In this document: piece by piece, positions 1 to 7,272 of the stretch
Position numbering within the stretch: the first letter of the stretch is position 1
Layout of the letters: every line of letters begins with the position of its first letter
From: Thermofilum sp.
GTDB lineage: Archaea > Thermoproteota > Thermoprotei > Thermofilales > Thermofilaceae
DNA: 64,000 bases
Assembly: GCA_038741495.1 (NCBI GenBank)
Contig: JAVYKX010000002.1
Coordinates: forward strand, 446,541 to 510,540
Direction of reading: 5' to 3'
Translations under genes and position numbers: made by a program
The notes under the pieces: generated by a model
Databases searched by the model: none
Seen by the model: only the letters and a program-made list of their open reading frames with translations
Told to the model about the DNA's origin: nothing

Positions 1-278
1 GGCACCCAACCCCCGTCGAGCTTGGCGGCAAGCTCTCTCAGCTTATTCATCATCGAGGCACCGGCCGTGCCGAGCTCGGAGGTACATTGCACGTTGCTCG
101 GCCTGCCGAACAGGCTTTCGAGGAGCTGGGCGTGATTCCTGCTTTCTCGAGCAACGAAGATGAGTGCGGCTGCCGCGTTCTTCCTTTTGAGAACACTCGC
201 TAACCTATCATAGAACTCCGCCACGGCCTCCTCGAGGAAAATCATGCACTGTAACGCAGCGATCACTCTATTCTCCAT
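1..278 (-). CDS. Ferritin-like/rubrerythrin-type protein (partial, runs off the window)
   Basis: About 92 residues are visible from ATG at 278; the C-terminus lies beyond the window. An all-helical pattern with EEAVAEFY and then ESRNHAQLL spaced about 27 residues later resembles the Glu...Glu-x-x-His metal ligands of a ferritin-like four-helix bundle. Such proteins bind a di-iron centre in oxidative-stress defence or iron handling. Only half the bundle is visible, so a non-catalytic ferritin-like fold is possible. A GGGGT stretch lies upstream of the ATG, and the 132 bp gap to the next minus-strand gene probably holds its promoter. Confidence 0.55.
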   Translation of the reverse strand, partial: MENRVIAALQCMIFLEEAVAEFYDRLASVLKRKNAAAALIFVARESRNHAQLLESLFGRPSNVQCTSELGTAGASMMNKLRELAAKLDGGWV

Positions 279-410
279 AATCACTCTACCCCTTACATTA
301 CGCTTTAATCTTTATCACCTTTTGGCTCTAGCCGTTAGTCCCCTCTCCGCTTTCCAAGGGTTCGGAAAGGTCCCGGCCACTACTGCGAGACCTCAGCTAG
401 CCTTGCGAGC
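279..410. other. Intergenic gap with a short hairpin
   Basis: This separates two minus-strand genes. CTTTCC and GGAAAG around 350-371 can form a short stem just downstream of the arginine decarboxylase gene, and an A/T-rich patch near 303-315 could be the promoter of the ferritin-like gene. Nothing else is recognisable. Confidence 0.35.
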
Positions 411-884
411 CTAGAGCTGCAGAGCTGCTAGCTCCGTGAAGACCAGAGCTGCTAGAACCGAGCCGTAGTGCCCTTCTGGAACTTCAAGCTCGTCGACCAG
501 GTAGCGCGGAGCCTCGAGCAGCACGCTCTCGCTCTCGACGATCTCTCTCCACATTTTCTCGAGTTCTCGCAGGGTATCAGCCGCCGAGCTACTGTTGTGG
601 TGCTCGAGAACATACCCGTGTGGAACTCCCCGAGCCCACGAGATGCCGGCGCTGATTTTCGCCGGACCCTTCACGCGCGTCTCGCTGAGCACTACGAAAG
701 CTATGGAGCCCGGCGGGAGCTCGCGGTAGCTCTCTTCCGAGGCATCCGAGGGCAGTATCGACGATACGGGAACTAGATTGAGGTGGTGGATTCCGGCATC
801 TCTGAGAGCATTGTTGAAGGCAACGAGGGGTGATGTTCTGCTCAACCCCTTTCCCTTAACTACGAAGTACTTACGTGGAAGCAT
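411..884 (-). CDS. pdaD: Pyruvoyl-dependent arginine decarboxylase
   Basis: Converts arginine to agmatine, the entry step of archaeal polyamine synthesis and also the source of agmatine for agmatidine in tRNA-Ile2. The 157 residues match the usual length of the family. The self-cleavage site is visible as VSSILP, with Ser41-Ser42: cleavage between the serines leaves a beta chain and an alpha chain whose N-terminal pyruvoyl group comes from Ser42. The ISAGISWA stretch and the Glu in the VLEHHN stretch (near residue 94) match the family core. The gene starts with ATG immediately before the PrmC gene stop, so it is probably co-transcribed with it. Characterised crenarchaea make agmatine with an AdoMetDC-like enzyme instead, so this type is notable here. 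Confidence 0.9.
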   Translation of the reverse strand: MLPRKYFVVKGKGLSRTSPLVAFNNALRDAGIHHLNLVPVSSILPSDASEESYRELPPGSIAFVVLSETRVKGPAKISAGISWARGVPHGYVLEHHNSSSAADTLRELEKMWREIVESESVLLEAPRYLVDELEVPEGHYGSVLAALVFTELAALQL

Positions 885-885
885 T

Positions 886-1515
886 TCACGCTGAAGGTTT
901 CAGAGTGCAGCGGAGTATATATAGCCGCTCGAACAGGCCGAGGGGCTTTTCACCAGCGATATCGACCTCGTACCCGAGAGACGTCGCGTGCTCGAAGAAG
1001 CCCTGCAGGTCCGAGAGGGAGGAGAGGATGAGGACGAGCGACCCGCCCCTCCTGAGCTTGAGGCTTGCCTGCTCAGCAAGGCTTGCCGCGAACTCTATTC
1101 CCCTCTCTCCGCCGCACCAGAGCGGCTCTCCGCAGTAGTCGCACGGGAGGTACGGCGGGTTGCTGATAACACTGTCAAGTGACCTGTCCCTGATCGGGAG
1201 AAGCCTGTCGGCGACTATAACGTCTGCGAGGGCCCTCCCCGCGAGGAGCTGCTTAGCGGTGCTCGCTGCCTCGCAGCTCAAGTCGATCGCCAGACTGTAC
1301 TCGCACCTGCTTGAGAGGCTGAGCGTCGTTAGGCCGCTCCCACACCCTACATCCGCTGCGACGCGAGCTGAAGGCATGCGCTCAACGTAGCTCATAAGGA
1401 AGAAGGTGTCCTCAGCAGGCCTGTATACCCCCTCGCTCCTCAGCTCGGTGCAGCTGAGGAGGTCTAGAGGCCGAGGAGGCGGCGGACCTCTGGCGCCATC
1501 CTGTCGGGAGTCCAT
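886..1515 (-). CDS. prmC: HemK/PrmC-type glutamine methyltransferase (probable aRF1 methylase)
   Basis: A class I SAM methyltransferase of 209 residues with the SAM-binding motif VGCGSG and the diagnostic NPPY motif (SNPPYLP) that binds the target glutamine amide. The archaeal members, like eukaryotic Mtq2/HemK2, methylate the Gln of the GGQ motif in release factor aRF1; that assignment comes from family knowledge. The ATG at 1515 overlaps the upstream SufT-like gene by 52 bp and adds a proline-rich leader. The conserved part begins near YRPAEDTFF, so a start further in is possible, though no obvious ATG or GTG lies between. Confidence 0.85.
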   Translation of the reverse strand: MDSRQDGARGPPPPRPLDLLSCTELRSEGVYRPAEDTFFLMSYVERMPSARVAADVGCGSGLTTLSLSSRCEYSLAIDLSCEAASTAKQLLAGRALADVIVADRLLPIRDRSLDSVISNPPYLPCDYCGEPLWCGGERGIEFAASLAEQASLKLRRGGSLVLILSSLSDLQGFFEHATSLGYEVDIAGEKPLGLFERLYILRCTLKPSA

Positions 1516-1769
1516 GGCGGGTCGAGCACCAGTTCTACCTCTACTTCTTCGACGCCTGGAACTCTCTCCTTAATTACCTCTTCAACCATGTCTATGAGGT
1601 AGCTTGCAAGCGGGCAGCCTATAGCGGTGAGCGTCATTCTGACCTTCACTTTGCTGCCGTTAACCTCCACTCCGTATACGAGTCCCAGGTCAACTACGTT
1701 GAACGGCAGCTCCGGGTCGTAGACTTCTCTAAGAGCGTTTATCACTTCTTCTTCGCGCACCCCCGCCAT
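1464..1769 (-). CDS. MIP18/DUF59 (SufT-like) iron-sulfur assembly protein
   Basis: A compact 101-residue DUF59 protein. The motif DPELPFNVVDLGLVY near the N-terminus, the single conserved cysteine in TAIGCPLAS and the C-terminal DPPWTPDRM are typical. Family members (SufT, MIP18/CIA2, PaaD) help mature Fe-S proteins. ATG at 1769 lies 14 bp after the XPF stop, and the gene overlaps the PrmC reading frame, so the run from XPF to arginine decarboxylase is likely one transcript. The exact Fe-S client cannot be read from the sequence. Confidence 0.9.
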   Translation of the reverse strand: MAGVREEEVINALREVYDPELPFNVVDLGLVYGVEVNGSKVKVRMTLTAIGCPLASYLIDMVEEVIKERVPGVEEVEVELVLDPPWTPDRMAPEVRRLLGL

Positions 1770-1783
1770 TTCTTATTCCTATG

Positions 1784-2515
1784 TCATAGGCTACCTGAGC
1801 TTTTATCTCTTTCTTCGCTCTCTCGCTCCTCCTCGCCTGCGCCCCCGAGAAAGCTGTCGAGAGCACCGGTGAAGTCCGTGTCGAGAATCTCCAGGATCCT
1901 GCTAACCTTCTTAGGTCCAAGTCCGGCTTTCCGTAGCTCAGCTGGGGTGGCTTGGAAGAACTTTCTCGGTGTTCTAAAGAACGTTAGTATCTGTCTCGCG
2001 GTGGCGTAGCTGATGCCGGGAAGGGACGAGACGAGGTTAAGCTGCACATCCTGAACGCTCGCGCGCCCTTTCCTCAAAGCTCTCCTCTTAGCGGGCGGCA
2101 CGTAGCTGCTATCCTTCTCCAGCCTCCTCGAGAGGAGGTATATCAGCAGTGCTGTGCGCTGGGGGTCTGAGACCTGGAGCACTGGAACTTTCATCTCGGT
2201 TAGAGCTAGCAGCGCTCCGAGAAGCTGGTTTATCGAGACTCCGCGTGTGGCTGCCACTTCCTCGAGGTCTCCCTCTACGACAATGAGAGGTTTCTCGTAA
2301 GCTTCTCGTAGAAGCCGCGCCTGCTCGAAGAGACGCTTATCGATTATAGAGTTCGCGAAATCGTCCACCGTCTTTCTCTCAATGCCGTAGACGTTGCCGA
2401 CCACGTAGTCAGCTACTTCTAGTCTCTCTATCTGCAGCTTAAGCCCTAAGCGGATGAGCTCGGGTAGAACGGGTGCCTTGCGCTCCCGATCGTCTACCCG
2501 CACCACTGAAACCAT
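1784..2515 (-). CDS. xpf: XPF/Mus81-family structure-specific endonuclease (short archaeal form)
   Basis: The N-terminal nuclease domain (about 1-140) contains the ERK-type catalytic motif in GIERKTVDDF (residues 45-54) and VDDRERK near the start. A tandem helix-hairpin-helix domain follows (about 155-220: SSLPGISYA and KAGLGPKKV). There is no helicase domain, as in crenarchaeal XPF and unlike euryarchaeal Hef. The enzyme cuts 3' flaps and fork structures with PCNA. The tail GALDSFLGG looks like a weak PIP box, followed by an acidic, Ser-rich end. ATG at 2515 sits under an A/T-rich promoter-like patch, so this gene may start the downstream operon. Confidence 0.92.
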   Translation of the reverse strand: MVSVVRVDDRERKAPVLPELIRLGLKLQIERLEVADYVVGNVYGIERKTVDDFANSIIDKRLFEQARLLREAYEKPLIVVEGDLEEVAATRGVSINQLLGALLALTEMKVPVLQVSDPQRTALLIYLLSRRLEKDSSYVPPAKRRALRKGRASVQDVQLNLVSSLPGISYATARQILTFFRTPRKFFQATPAELRKAGLGPKKVSRILEILDTDFTGALDSFLGGAGEEERESEERDKSSGSL

Positions 2516-2561
2516 AAGACTTACCTGCCGCTAAACCTTTTTCATATTTCCCCGCCGCCCT

Positions 2562-3758
2562 TCAGCGTTCCGCGCCAGCGCTACCGGCGCTGCCGACGCC
2601 GGCAAGCACTCCTCTTAAGCCCAGCCTAGCGAGCAACCTGGGCACAGATTCCCTAGGGTCGAGAGGACCCACTGCAGCTACGTATACTCTGAGTGGGCCG
2701 TTAAACCTTAACAAGCCGGCGTCGTGGAGTTTCTGGAGAGCTTCATCTCTCTCCTCTCTCGGTATTCTCTCTCCGAGCTGCCTTGACAGGGCCTCGAAGT
2801 TTTCCTCTATCAAGGCTAGAGGTATGCTCAGCTGTCCGAGCTGCTCAACGCTTAGCAGAGCAGCAGCGAGAACTATCCTCTCCGCTCTCGTCAGGCCTCT
2901 AATCGTCTCCTCCGAGATGTAGCCGCTCCCAGTGACTTGGGCGAGCGCCTTCTCGACGTGTTTCAAGCCGACGCGCCTCGCCCCCTCGGACTCTGCGATG
3001 AAGCCGGCGTAGAGTAGCAGGTCGAGCGCTGCTCTCACGTCGCCGCCGAAGAGGTCGAGTGTAGCTCTGGCCACGTGCTCGGCCACTCCCTCCTCTAGGG
3101 CTCCGCCTCTGAAGGCCTCGGAAGCCCGGTAGGTGATGATGTCCACTAGCTGCTCGAGCGTGTAGGGTGGGTACCTGATCACCACAGAGCCTAGCGTGCT
3201 TTTCTCTTCTTCAGCCAGCCCCATGCACCACTCTGCTCTCCTCGCGATGAAAACAACAGCGGCTACGTTCTTGGCTCCGAGCTCGGGGAGGCGGGTGAGA
3301 TTGTAGACGACTCTGCCCCCCTTCAATGACTTGACTCCTGTCAGCTCGTCAGCCTCGTCTACTGTTATCACGTACCGCTTGGAGTCATCCTTCTCGAGAA
3401 GCTTAACCAGCTTGAGGAACGCTTCACCAGCACTAATGCTGCGCGATAGCCTGGCCCCCACCTGGGAGGAGATGAACGAGAATATCAGCCACGGGGAGGG
3501 CTCGCTGAGCGAGCGCAGATTCACGTAAAGGTGGCTTAGGCTTGGCGCCTCCTCTCTAAGTCTCTGCACGACGAGGAAGTCGGAGGAGGTCTTCCCCGTG
3601 CCCACGGGGCCAATTAGCTGGATTACCTGGAGGAACGTTTTCCCTACAAGAGGCTCGCGGATCAGCGAGTAGAGCCGGGATAGTTGCTCGTCCCTATGCG
3701 GAAGGCGCGAGGGAACATACCTGCTCGAGAGAGCTTGGGGGTTGATGAGTAGGCTCAC
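2562..3758 (-). CDS. cdc6: Orc1/Cdc6-type replication initiator
   Basis: An AAA+ ATPase of 398 residues. Walker A is GPVGTGKT (50-57) and Walker B lies in VITVDEADEL (about 131-140). The remainder fits the lid domain and a C-terminal winged helix (about 285-370) that binds origin DNA. The GTG at 3758 gives a natural N-terminus with the RDEQL segment that precedes the P-loop in this family. The last 15 residues are low-complexity Gly/Ala/Ser. Archaeal cdc6 genes often sit beside origins. The adjacent intergenic region is foldable but not A/T-rich, and no origin recognition box could be identified by eye. Confidence 0.93.
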   Translation of the reverse strand: MSLLINPQALSSRYVPSRLPHRDEQLSRLYSLIREPLVGKTFLQVIQLIGPVGTGKTSSDFLVVQRLREEAPSLSHLYVNLRSLSEPSPWLIFSFISSQVGARLSRSISAGEAFLKLVKLLEKDDSKRYVITVDEADELTGVKSLKGGRVVYNLTRLPELGAKNVAAVVFIARRAEWCMGLAEEEKSTLGSVVIRYPPYTLEQLVDIITYRASEAFRGGALEEGVAEHVARATLDLFGGDVRAALDLLLYAGFIAESEGARRVGLKHVEKALAQVTGSGYISEETIRGLTRAERIVLAAALLSVEQLGQLSIPLALIEENFEALSRQLGERIPREERDEALQKLHDAGLLRFNGPLRVYVAAVGPLDPRESVPRLLARLGLRGVLAGVGSAGSAGAER

Positions 3759-3842
3759 GGCTCCCTGCTCGCGACGCAGCTTGCCTAAGTATGCTTTTCT
3801 CGAAGAGTGTCATTGGCGAAAGTGATGCGAAGCATCGAGGTA

Positions 3843-3924
3843 GGTGCTCCAGCACTGTGTGAGGAAAGCCTGAAGAGGGGATCTCCCGCTGCGAGTCCGA
3901 AAGTTTGATCTTTCCTCGAGCACC
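3843..3924. other. Strong bipartite hairpin in the cdc6-thpR intergenic region
   Basis: Two perfect stems nest around the same axis. GGTGCTC (3843-3849) pairs with GAGCACC (3918-3924), and GAGGAAAG (3861-3868) pairs with CTTTCCTC (3910-3917). The 3' arms are contiguous, so 15 base pairs form with one 11-nt bulge on the 5' side. A smaller hairpin, GATGC-GAA-GCATC, lies just upstream at 3824-3836. The element could be a small structured RNA, a 5' leader element of thpR, or a replication-linked inverted repeat. No tRNA, C/D or RNase P assignment fits well. Confidence 0.4.
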
Positions 3925-3942
3925 TTTCCAGGTGTCCGTCAG

Positions 3943-4464
3943 ATGGGAACCTACTTCATAGGTTTCCCCGCACCCCTAAGGGCGCTGGACCGCTTCATCC
4001 CTCCCGGCTACACGCCGATCCCTGTTGAGCACAGACACATGACGCTATCGTACCTCGGCCCGCTGCGTAGATTGGACGAAAACTGCTTAGGCTTGCGCAC
4101 ACTAGTGGTGGAAAGCTTCTCTGTTGAATTCAAGGGGCTGCAGCCGTTTCCTTCCGCTGTCAAGCCGCGTTTCCTCGCGGCGGTGCCAGTAAAGGGCGAT
4201 GAAGTCCTTCTCCGAGATCTCCGCGAGAAGCTTTCGCTACTTTTCAGCCCCACCGCTGACCGCTACTCTGAATTCAGGCCTCATGTTTCCATTGCGTTCA
4301 CGAGGAGGAAGCCTGACCCAGAGCTCCTGAAAGCTGTGAAGAAAGCCGTGAAAGCCAGTTCGGCAGCAGCTGAGCGCCTACTAGTCGACAAGCTTTGCTT
4401 AATGGTTGCATCCGGAGGTGCCGTGGAACCAGTATGCTGCATCAGCCTTGCAGCGCTCCCATGA
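3943..4464 (+). CDS. thpR: RNA 2',3'-cyclic phosphodiesterase (2H phosphoesterase, LigT type)
   Basis: The two 2H motifs are present: HMTLSYLG near residue 32 and HVSIAF near residue 112. These histidines act on 2',3'-cyclic phosphates, and some family members also ligate tRNA halves with 2'-5' bonds. At 173 residues the length is normal. It is divergent from cdc6 and begins right after the hairpin segment at 3843-3924, which could lie in its leader. Its stop codon lies 4 bp before a decayed TnpB-element end, so the original 3' flank has probably been disturbed. Confidence 0.9.
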   Translation: MGTYFIGFPAPLRALDRFIPPGYTPIPVEHRHMTLSYLGPLRRLDENCLGLRTLVVESFSVEFKGLQPFPSAVKPRFLAAVPVKGDEVLLRDLREKLSLLFSPTADRYSEFRPHVSIAFTRRKPDPELLKAVKKAVKASSAAAERLLVDKLCLMVASGGAVEPVCCISLAALP

Positions 4465-4467
4465 AGC

Positions 4468-4540
4468 CCGCTCTGGTCATCCCTCGCGGAGGCCGGGGCT
4501 CCGAGGCTTAAGCCGAGGAAGGGGAAGTGAGCCGGCGCGG
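4468..4540 (+). mobile_element. Decayed right end of a TnpB element
   Basis: This segment aligns with the right ends at 15618-15697 and 20222-20300. Shared blocks are the GC-rich hairpin remnant (CTCGCGGAGGCCG), then GGCTTAAGCCGA, AAGGGG, and the terminal CCGGCGCGG at 4532-4540. It carries several substitutions and deletions, and no left end or tnpB lies upstream because thpR ends at 4464. It is best read as the relic of an older insertion of the same family. Confidence 0.65.
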
Positions 4541-4677
4541 ACCTTAGAGGTGAGAGATGCTCTGCACCGCAGCTAGCAGCAACCGGCGCAGAACCGGAGT
4601 GTCAGATCGTCGCGAGGCAGTCACAGCTCCTTTACGACTGGAGCGGCCTCATCATCCACGTACTAGACTCTCCACGT

Positions 4678-4686
4678 ACTTATAAG
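4678..4686 (+). promoter_or_regulatory. TATA-like box before a structured intergenic RNA candidate
   Basis: ACTTATAAG sits about 25 bp before the GGGCTGGGCG stretch at 4705, the spacing expected for an archaeal TATA box and transcription start. No open reading frame starts there, which suggests a non-coding transcript. Confidence 0.45.
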
Positions 4687-4704
4687 GCTGCGTCGCTAGG
4701 AATC

Positions 4705-4800
4705 GGGCTGGGCGATCGTATCTGCGGCGATCACCGGGCTTTGCGAAGGCGGCCGGTGAGCCTCGCAAGCGACGAGGGCACCGGCTGACTTGCGAGAACG
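4705..4800 (+). ncRNA. Candidate structured non-coding RNA
   Basis: Three consecutive hairpins are visible on the plus strand. GATCG (4714-4718) pairs with CGATC (4728-4732). CACCGG (4732-4737) pairs with CCGGTG (4753-4758), enclosing an inner CTT-TGCG-AAG tetraloop hairpin. CTCGCAAG (4762-4769) pairs perfectly with CTTGCGAG (4789-4796). A TATA-like box lies upstream at 4678-4686. No T-loop, C/D box, SRP or RNase P motif was recognised. The rest of the 4541-4845 gap holds no gene; ACTTTAATACC at 4807-4818 looks like the promoter of the next gene. Confidence 0.38.
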
Positions 4801-4845
4801 GGGATACACTTTAATACCGCAAGCGAGCTCCTCCCGGGAGAGCGG

Positions 4846-5112
4846 ATGAAGGCGAAAGCCCTGCTGGTGGCGGCTCTCTCGTTTGCAGCGATAGCGCTGT
4901 ACTGGTCTCCCATTCCCTTAAAACTCGGTGACTACATTCTCGGCGGCTACCCGTGGGTTGCTCCTGAGGGGTCGAGGACTGCGATGATGGTTCTGGGCGG
5001 TTTTCTCTCAGCCATCTTCCTGGGGCTTACCGCGCTGATGTTCTACCTTTCGAGCCAGGCGGAAGCCTCGGGAAACCCTGAGCCCGAGGAGGTGGAGGAC
5101 CTCTCCTGGTGA
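4846..5112 (+). CDS. Small two-span membrane protein of unknown function
   Basis: An 88-residue protein. A hydrophobic helix spans residues 5-21, a short outer loop contains Tyr, Trp and Pro residues (GGYPWVAPEG), and a second helix spans 47-69. The tail is acidic (PEPEEVEDL). A TATA-like ACTTTAATA lies about 30 bp upstream, so the ATG at 4846 probably starts a short-leader transcript. The DUF354 gene begins 30 bp downstream on the same strand and may share the transcript. I do not recognise a family; the topology suggests an inner-membrane accessory subunit. Confidence 0.7.
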   Translation: MKAKALLVAALSFAAIALYWSPIPLKLGDYILGGYPWVAPEGSRTAMMVLGGFLSAIFLGLTALMFYLSSQAEASGNPEPEEVEDLSW

Positions 5113-5142
5113 CCGGCTCGCAGCAAGCTTCGGTGCACCGGC

Positions 5143-6201
5143 ATGAAAGTTTGGGTAGAGGCGCTGACCCCGAAGCAAGTACTGCTTTTCTCCTACCTTC
5201 AGGGCGAGCTCCCCGGCGAGGCTTTTCTCACGACTAGGGACTACGACCTCAACGTTGAGCTCGCTCAGGCTCTCTGGCGCCGCTTCTACGTTGTGGGAGC
5301 TTACGGCGGCGCGAGCCTCGAGGGAAAGCTCCGACAGAGCTTGTACCGCTCGAGAAGGCTCCTAGAGATAGTGAAGTCCGAGGAGCCGGACGCGCACGTG
5401 ACCTTTGCTTCACCGGACTCGGTTCGGGTGGCTTTCGGGCTCCGGATACCTATCGTTGCAGCAACGGATTCTCCGCACTCCGACGCTGTGTCTCGCCTCA
5501 CACTGCCCCTCAGCAGGGCTGTCGTCGTTCCCAAGTTCCTTGAGAGCAGTTTTTCAGCTTACGCAAAGCTTACAGAGATCGTCAAGTTTGAGGGGCTTTT
5601 CGAGCTCGCCCGCATCCTACGCGGAGAGCCGCGCGAGAAGCACGTGGTGGAGCTCGGCCTCGAGCCTTACCGGTACGCGCTGGTCAGGTTCGGGGAGCAG
5701 AAGTCGTACTACTACCCGAGTGCGGAGCGCGCGCTCAGCGACCCGCTGAACATCACAAGGTGGATCCTGCAGAAGACTGATCTGAAGGTTCTAGCGTACC
5801 CGAGGTATCCCGACCAGAAGGAGGCGGTGAGGAGGGCGCTGGAAAGGTGGAGCCAGCGCGTCATCGTGCTAGAAAGGCCGGTCGACTTTCTTAGCCTGGA
5901 GTTCTACGCCGCGCTCGTCGTCACGGGTGGGGGAACGCTGGCTACGGAGGCCTCGCTAGTAGGGACGCCCGCGCTCAGCACGTACCCAGGCAGGCTGGAA
6001 GTTTTCGAGTACTTGAAGTCGCTGCGTTTCCCGCTCTACCAGCTCCCCCAACCCGCCTGGAGGCTGGACAGTCTTCTCTCGCGCGGAGCCGAGCCAAGGG
6101 ATTGGCGCGCTGTACGCCGCAGGCTGCAACAGCTCTTCGAGGACCCGGTCAAGGTCATCGTTTCGGCCGTATTGTCTGCTGCAGGCAGTAAAAGTTTTTA
6201 A
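5143..6201 (+). CDS. DUF354 protein (GT-B glycosyltransferase-like fold)
   Basis: A 352-residue protein of the archaeal DUF354 family. It has a Rossmann-like N-terminal half (about 1-170, with VTFASPDS and IPIVAATDSPHSDAVS) and a C-terminal half with TGGGTLATEASLVGTPAL (about 268-285), which resembles the nucleotide-sugar binding turn of GT-B enzymes such as WecB and MurG. The family is common in archaea, but its reaction has not been settled to my knowledge. It sits between a small membrane protein and the aL12 gene, a context that does not reveal a substrate. Confidence 0.85.
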   Translation: MKVWVEALTPKQVLLFSYLQGELPGEAFLTTRDYDLNVELAQALWRRFYVVGAYGGASLEGKLRQSLYRSRRLLEIVKSEEPDAHVTFASPDSVRVAFGLRIPIVAATDSPHSDAVSRLTLPLSRAVVVPKFLESSFSAYAKLTEIVKFEGLFELARILRGEPREKHVVELGLEPYRYALVRFGEQKSYYYPSAERALSDPLNITRWILQKTDLKVLAYPRYPDQKEAVRRALERWSQRVIVLERPVDFLSLEFYAALVVTGGGTLATEASLVGTPALSTYPGRLEVFEYLKSLRFPLYQLPQPAWRLDSLLSRGAEPRDWRAVRRRLQQLFEDPVKVIVSAVLSAAGSKSF

Positions 6202-6232
6202 GAGGCTGGCCTCGAGCACAACGGCGGTGGGA

Positions 6233-6562
6233 ATGGAGTACATATACGCGAGCCTGATACTCTACCACAGTGGCCGCGAGATTACGGAGGAGAGCGTCAG
6301 GAGAATACTCGAAGCCGCCGGTATCCAGGTCGACGAAGTTAGGCTGAAAGCGATGGTTGCAGCGCTCAAGGAGGTCGACATCGGAGAGGCTCTGAAGACG
6401 GCCGCGCTGCCAGCCGTAGCTGCAGGACCGACCGCTCCGGCAGCCGCACCGACCGCTGAAGCTCAGCCAGCGCAGAAGGAGGAGAAGAAGGAGGAGGAGA
6501 AGAAGGAAGAGGTAGCGGAGGAAAGCATCGAAGAGGGTCTCTCCGCACTCTTCGGCTTCTAG
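6233..6562 (+). CDS. rpl12: Ribosomal stalk protein aL12 (P1 family)
   Basis: The acidic stalk protein recruits translation factors to the large subunit. The helical N-terminal dimerisation domain (MEYIYASLILYHSG onward) is followed by an Ala/Pro hinge (about 65-82), a Glu/Lys run and the conserved C-terminal GLSALFGF motif that contacts GTPase factors. ATG at 6233 is preferred over the in-frame GTG at 6227 because GGCGGTGG lies just upstream and the family begins MEY. It normally clusters with L1 and L10; here the neighbours are unrelated, so the stalk operon has been separated. Confidence 0.95.
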   Translation: MEYIYASLILYHSGREITEESVRRILEAAGIQVDEVRLKAMVAALKEVDIGEALKTAALPAVAAGPTAPAAAPTAEAQPAQKEEKKEEEKKEEVAEESIEEGLSALFGF

Positions 6563-6582
6563 GGCTAGCTCGCCGATGCTGT

Positions 6583-7272
6583 ATGGGCACTGATTTGTTA
6601 TTTCTCGCTGATTTAGCTAGGCGCGCAGTTGTTGCTGGAGTCTTGCTGCTCTCTGGCTGGAGCGATTACAGGACTCGCGAGGTTAGCGACTCCTACTGGG
6701 TAGCTGGGGCAGCCGCAGCGGGCCCTCTGCTCGCCTACCTCTACGTTCACCGCTACTATTATTGGCAGCTCCACCTGCTCTCTATCCTGTTTGCTGCGCT
6801 GCTATCCGCGGCCGTTTGGAGGCTGAGAATCACCGGTGAAGCGGATGCTCTTGCCTTCATCTTCATAGGGGTTTTCGAGCCGCCTACATGCTATCACCCA
6901 CTCACGTTATTCCCCCTTGCCTCTACGGTTCTCTTCTCAGGAGTTGCGGCGCTCGCGATATCTCTCTACAATGCTATCGAGAATGTGAGCCGTGGAGCTC
7001 TACACGAGCTTAGAGGGTACTCGGTCTTCAGCAAGGCTGCCTTCCTTCTGGCGTTGCGGTACGTCACGAGAGAGGAGTTCGAGAAGAAGTCCTACATGTT
7101 CATCCCGTCTACCAACGAGAAGGGGGGGCCGCAGCTCACGCTGACGACAGAGCCTGCAACCCCTCCCCCCGGCCTAGAGAAGTTCTGGGCTTCAGTGCTC
7201 CTACCCTATGTTAGCCTGCTCGCGATCGGCTTTCTCGCGTACATGCTCCTCGCCCTCCTCCTCTGCCCTTAG
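6583..7272 (+). CDS. A24-family prepilin/preflagellin peptidase-like aspartic protease
   Basis: A polytopic membrane protein of 229 residues. The two catalytic aspartates of A24 peptidases are in place: Asp28 in SDYRTREVSD after the first helix, and Asp88 in GEADAL, the archaeal form of the GxGD motif. Family members (FlaK, PibD) remove the class III signal peptides of archaellins and pilins at the membrane. A long soluble insert near 150-200 is unusual and could bind substrate. Its last 72 bp overlap the convergent GTPase gene on the other strand. Confidence 0.75.
   Translation: MGTDLLFLADLARRAVVAGVLLLSGWSDYRTREVSDSYWVAGAAAAGPLLAYLYVHRYYYWQLHLLSILFAALLSAAVWRLRITGEADALAFIFIGVFEPPTCYHPLTLFPLASTVLFSGVAALAISLYNAIENVSRGALHELRGYSVFSKAAFLLALRYVTREEFEKKSYMFIPSTNEKGGPQLTLTTEPATPPPGLEKFWASVLLPYVSLLAIGFLAYMLLALLLCP

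Noticed and set aside
350-375. GGTTCGGAAA as a tRNA T-arm
   Set aside because: No acceptor, D or anticodon stem can be built around it; it is a simple short hairpin.
3861-3870. GAGGAAAG resembling the RNase P RNA conserved region I
   Set aside because: The partner region for helix P4 (ACAGAA...GGCUUA type) is absent before thpR starts at 3943, and the motif is already paired with CTTTCCTC nearby.
3822-3873. GTGATGC and CTGA 52 nt apart, as a C/D sRNA
   Set aside because: The internal C'-like GTGAGGA leaves only four bases before the D box, and the region folds better as a long hairpin.
3759-3942. Replication origin next to cdc6
   Set aside because: The gap is not A/T-rich and no origin recognition box repeat could be seen; only a hairpin was recorded.
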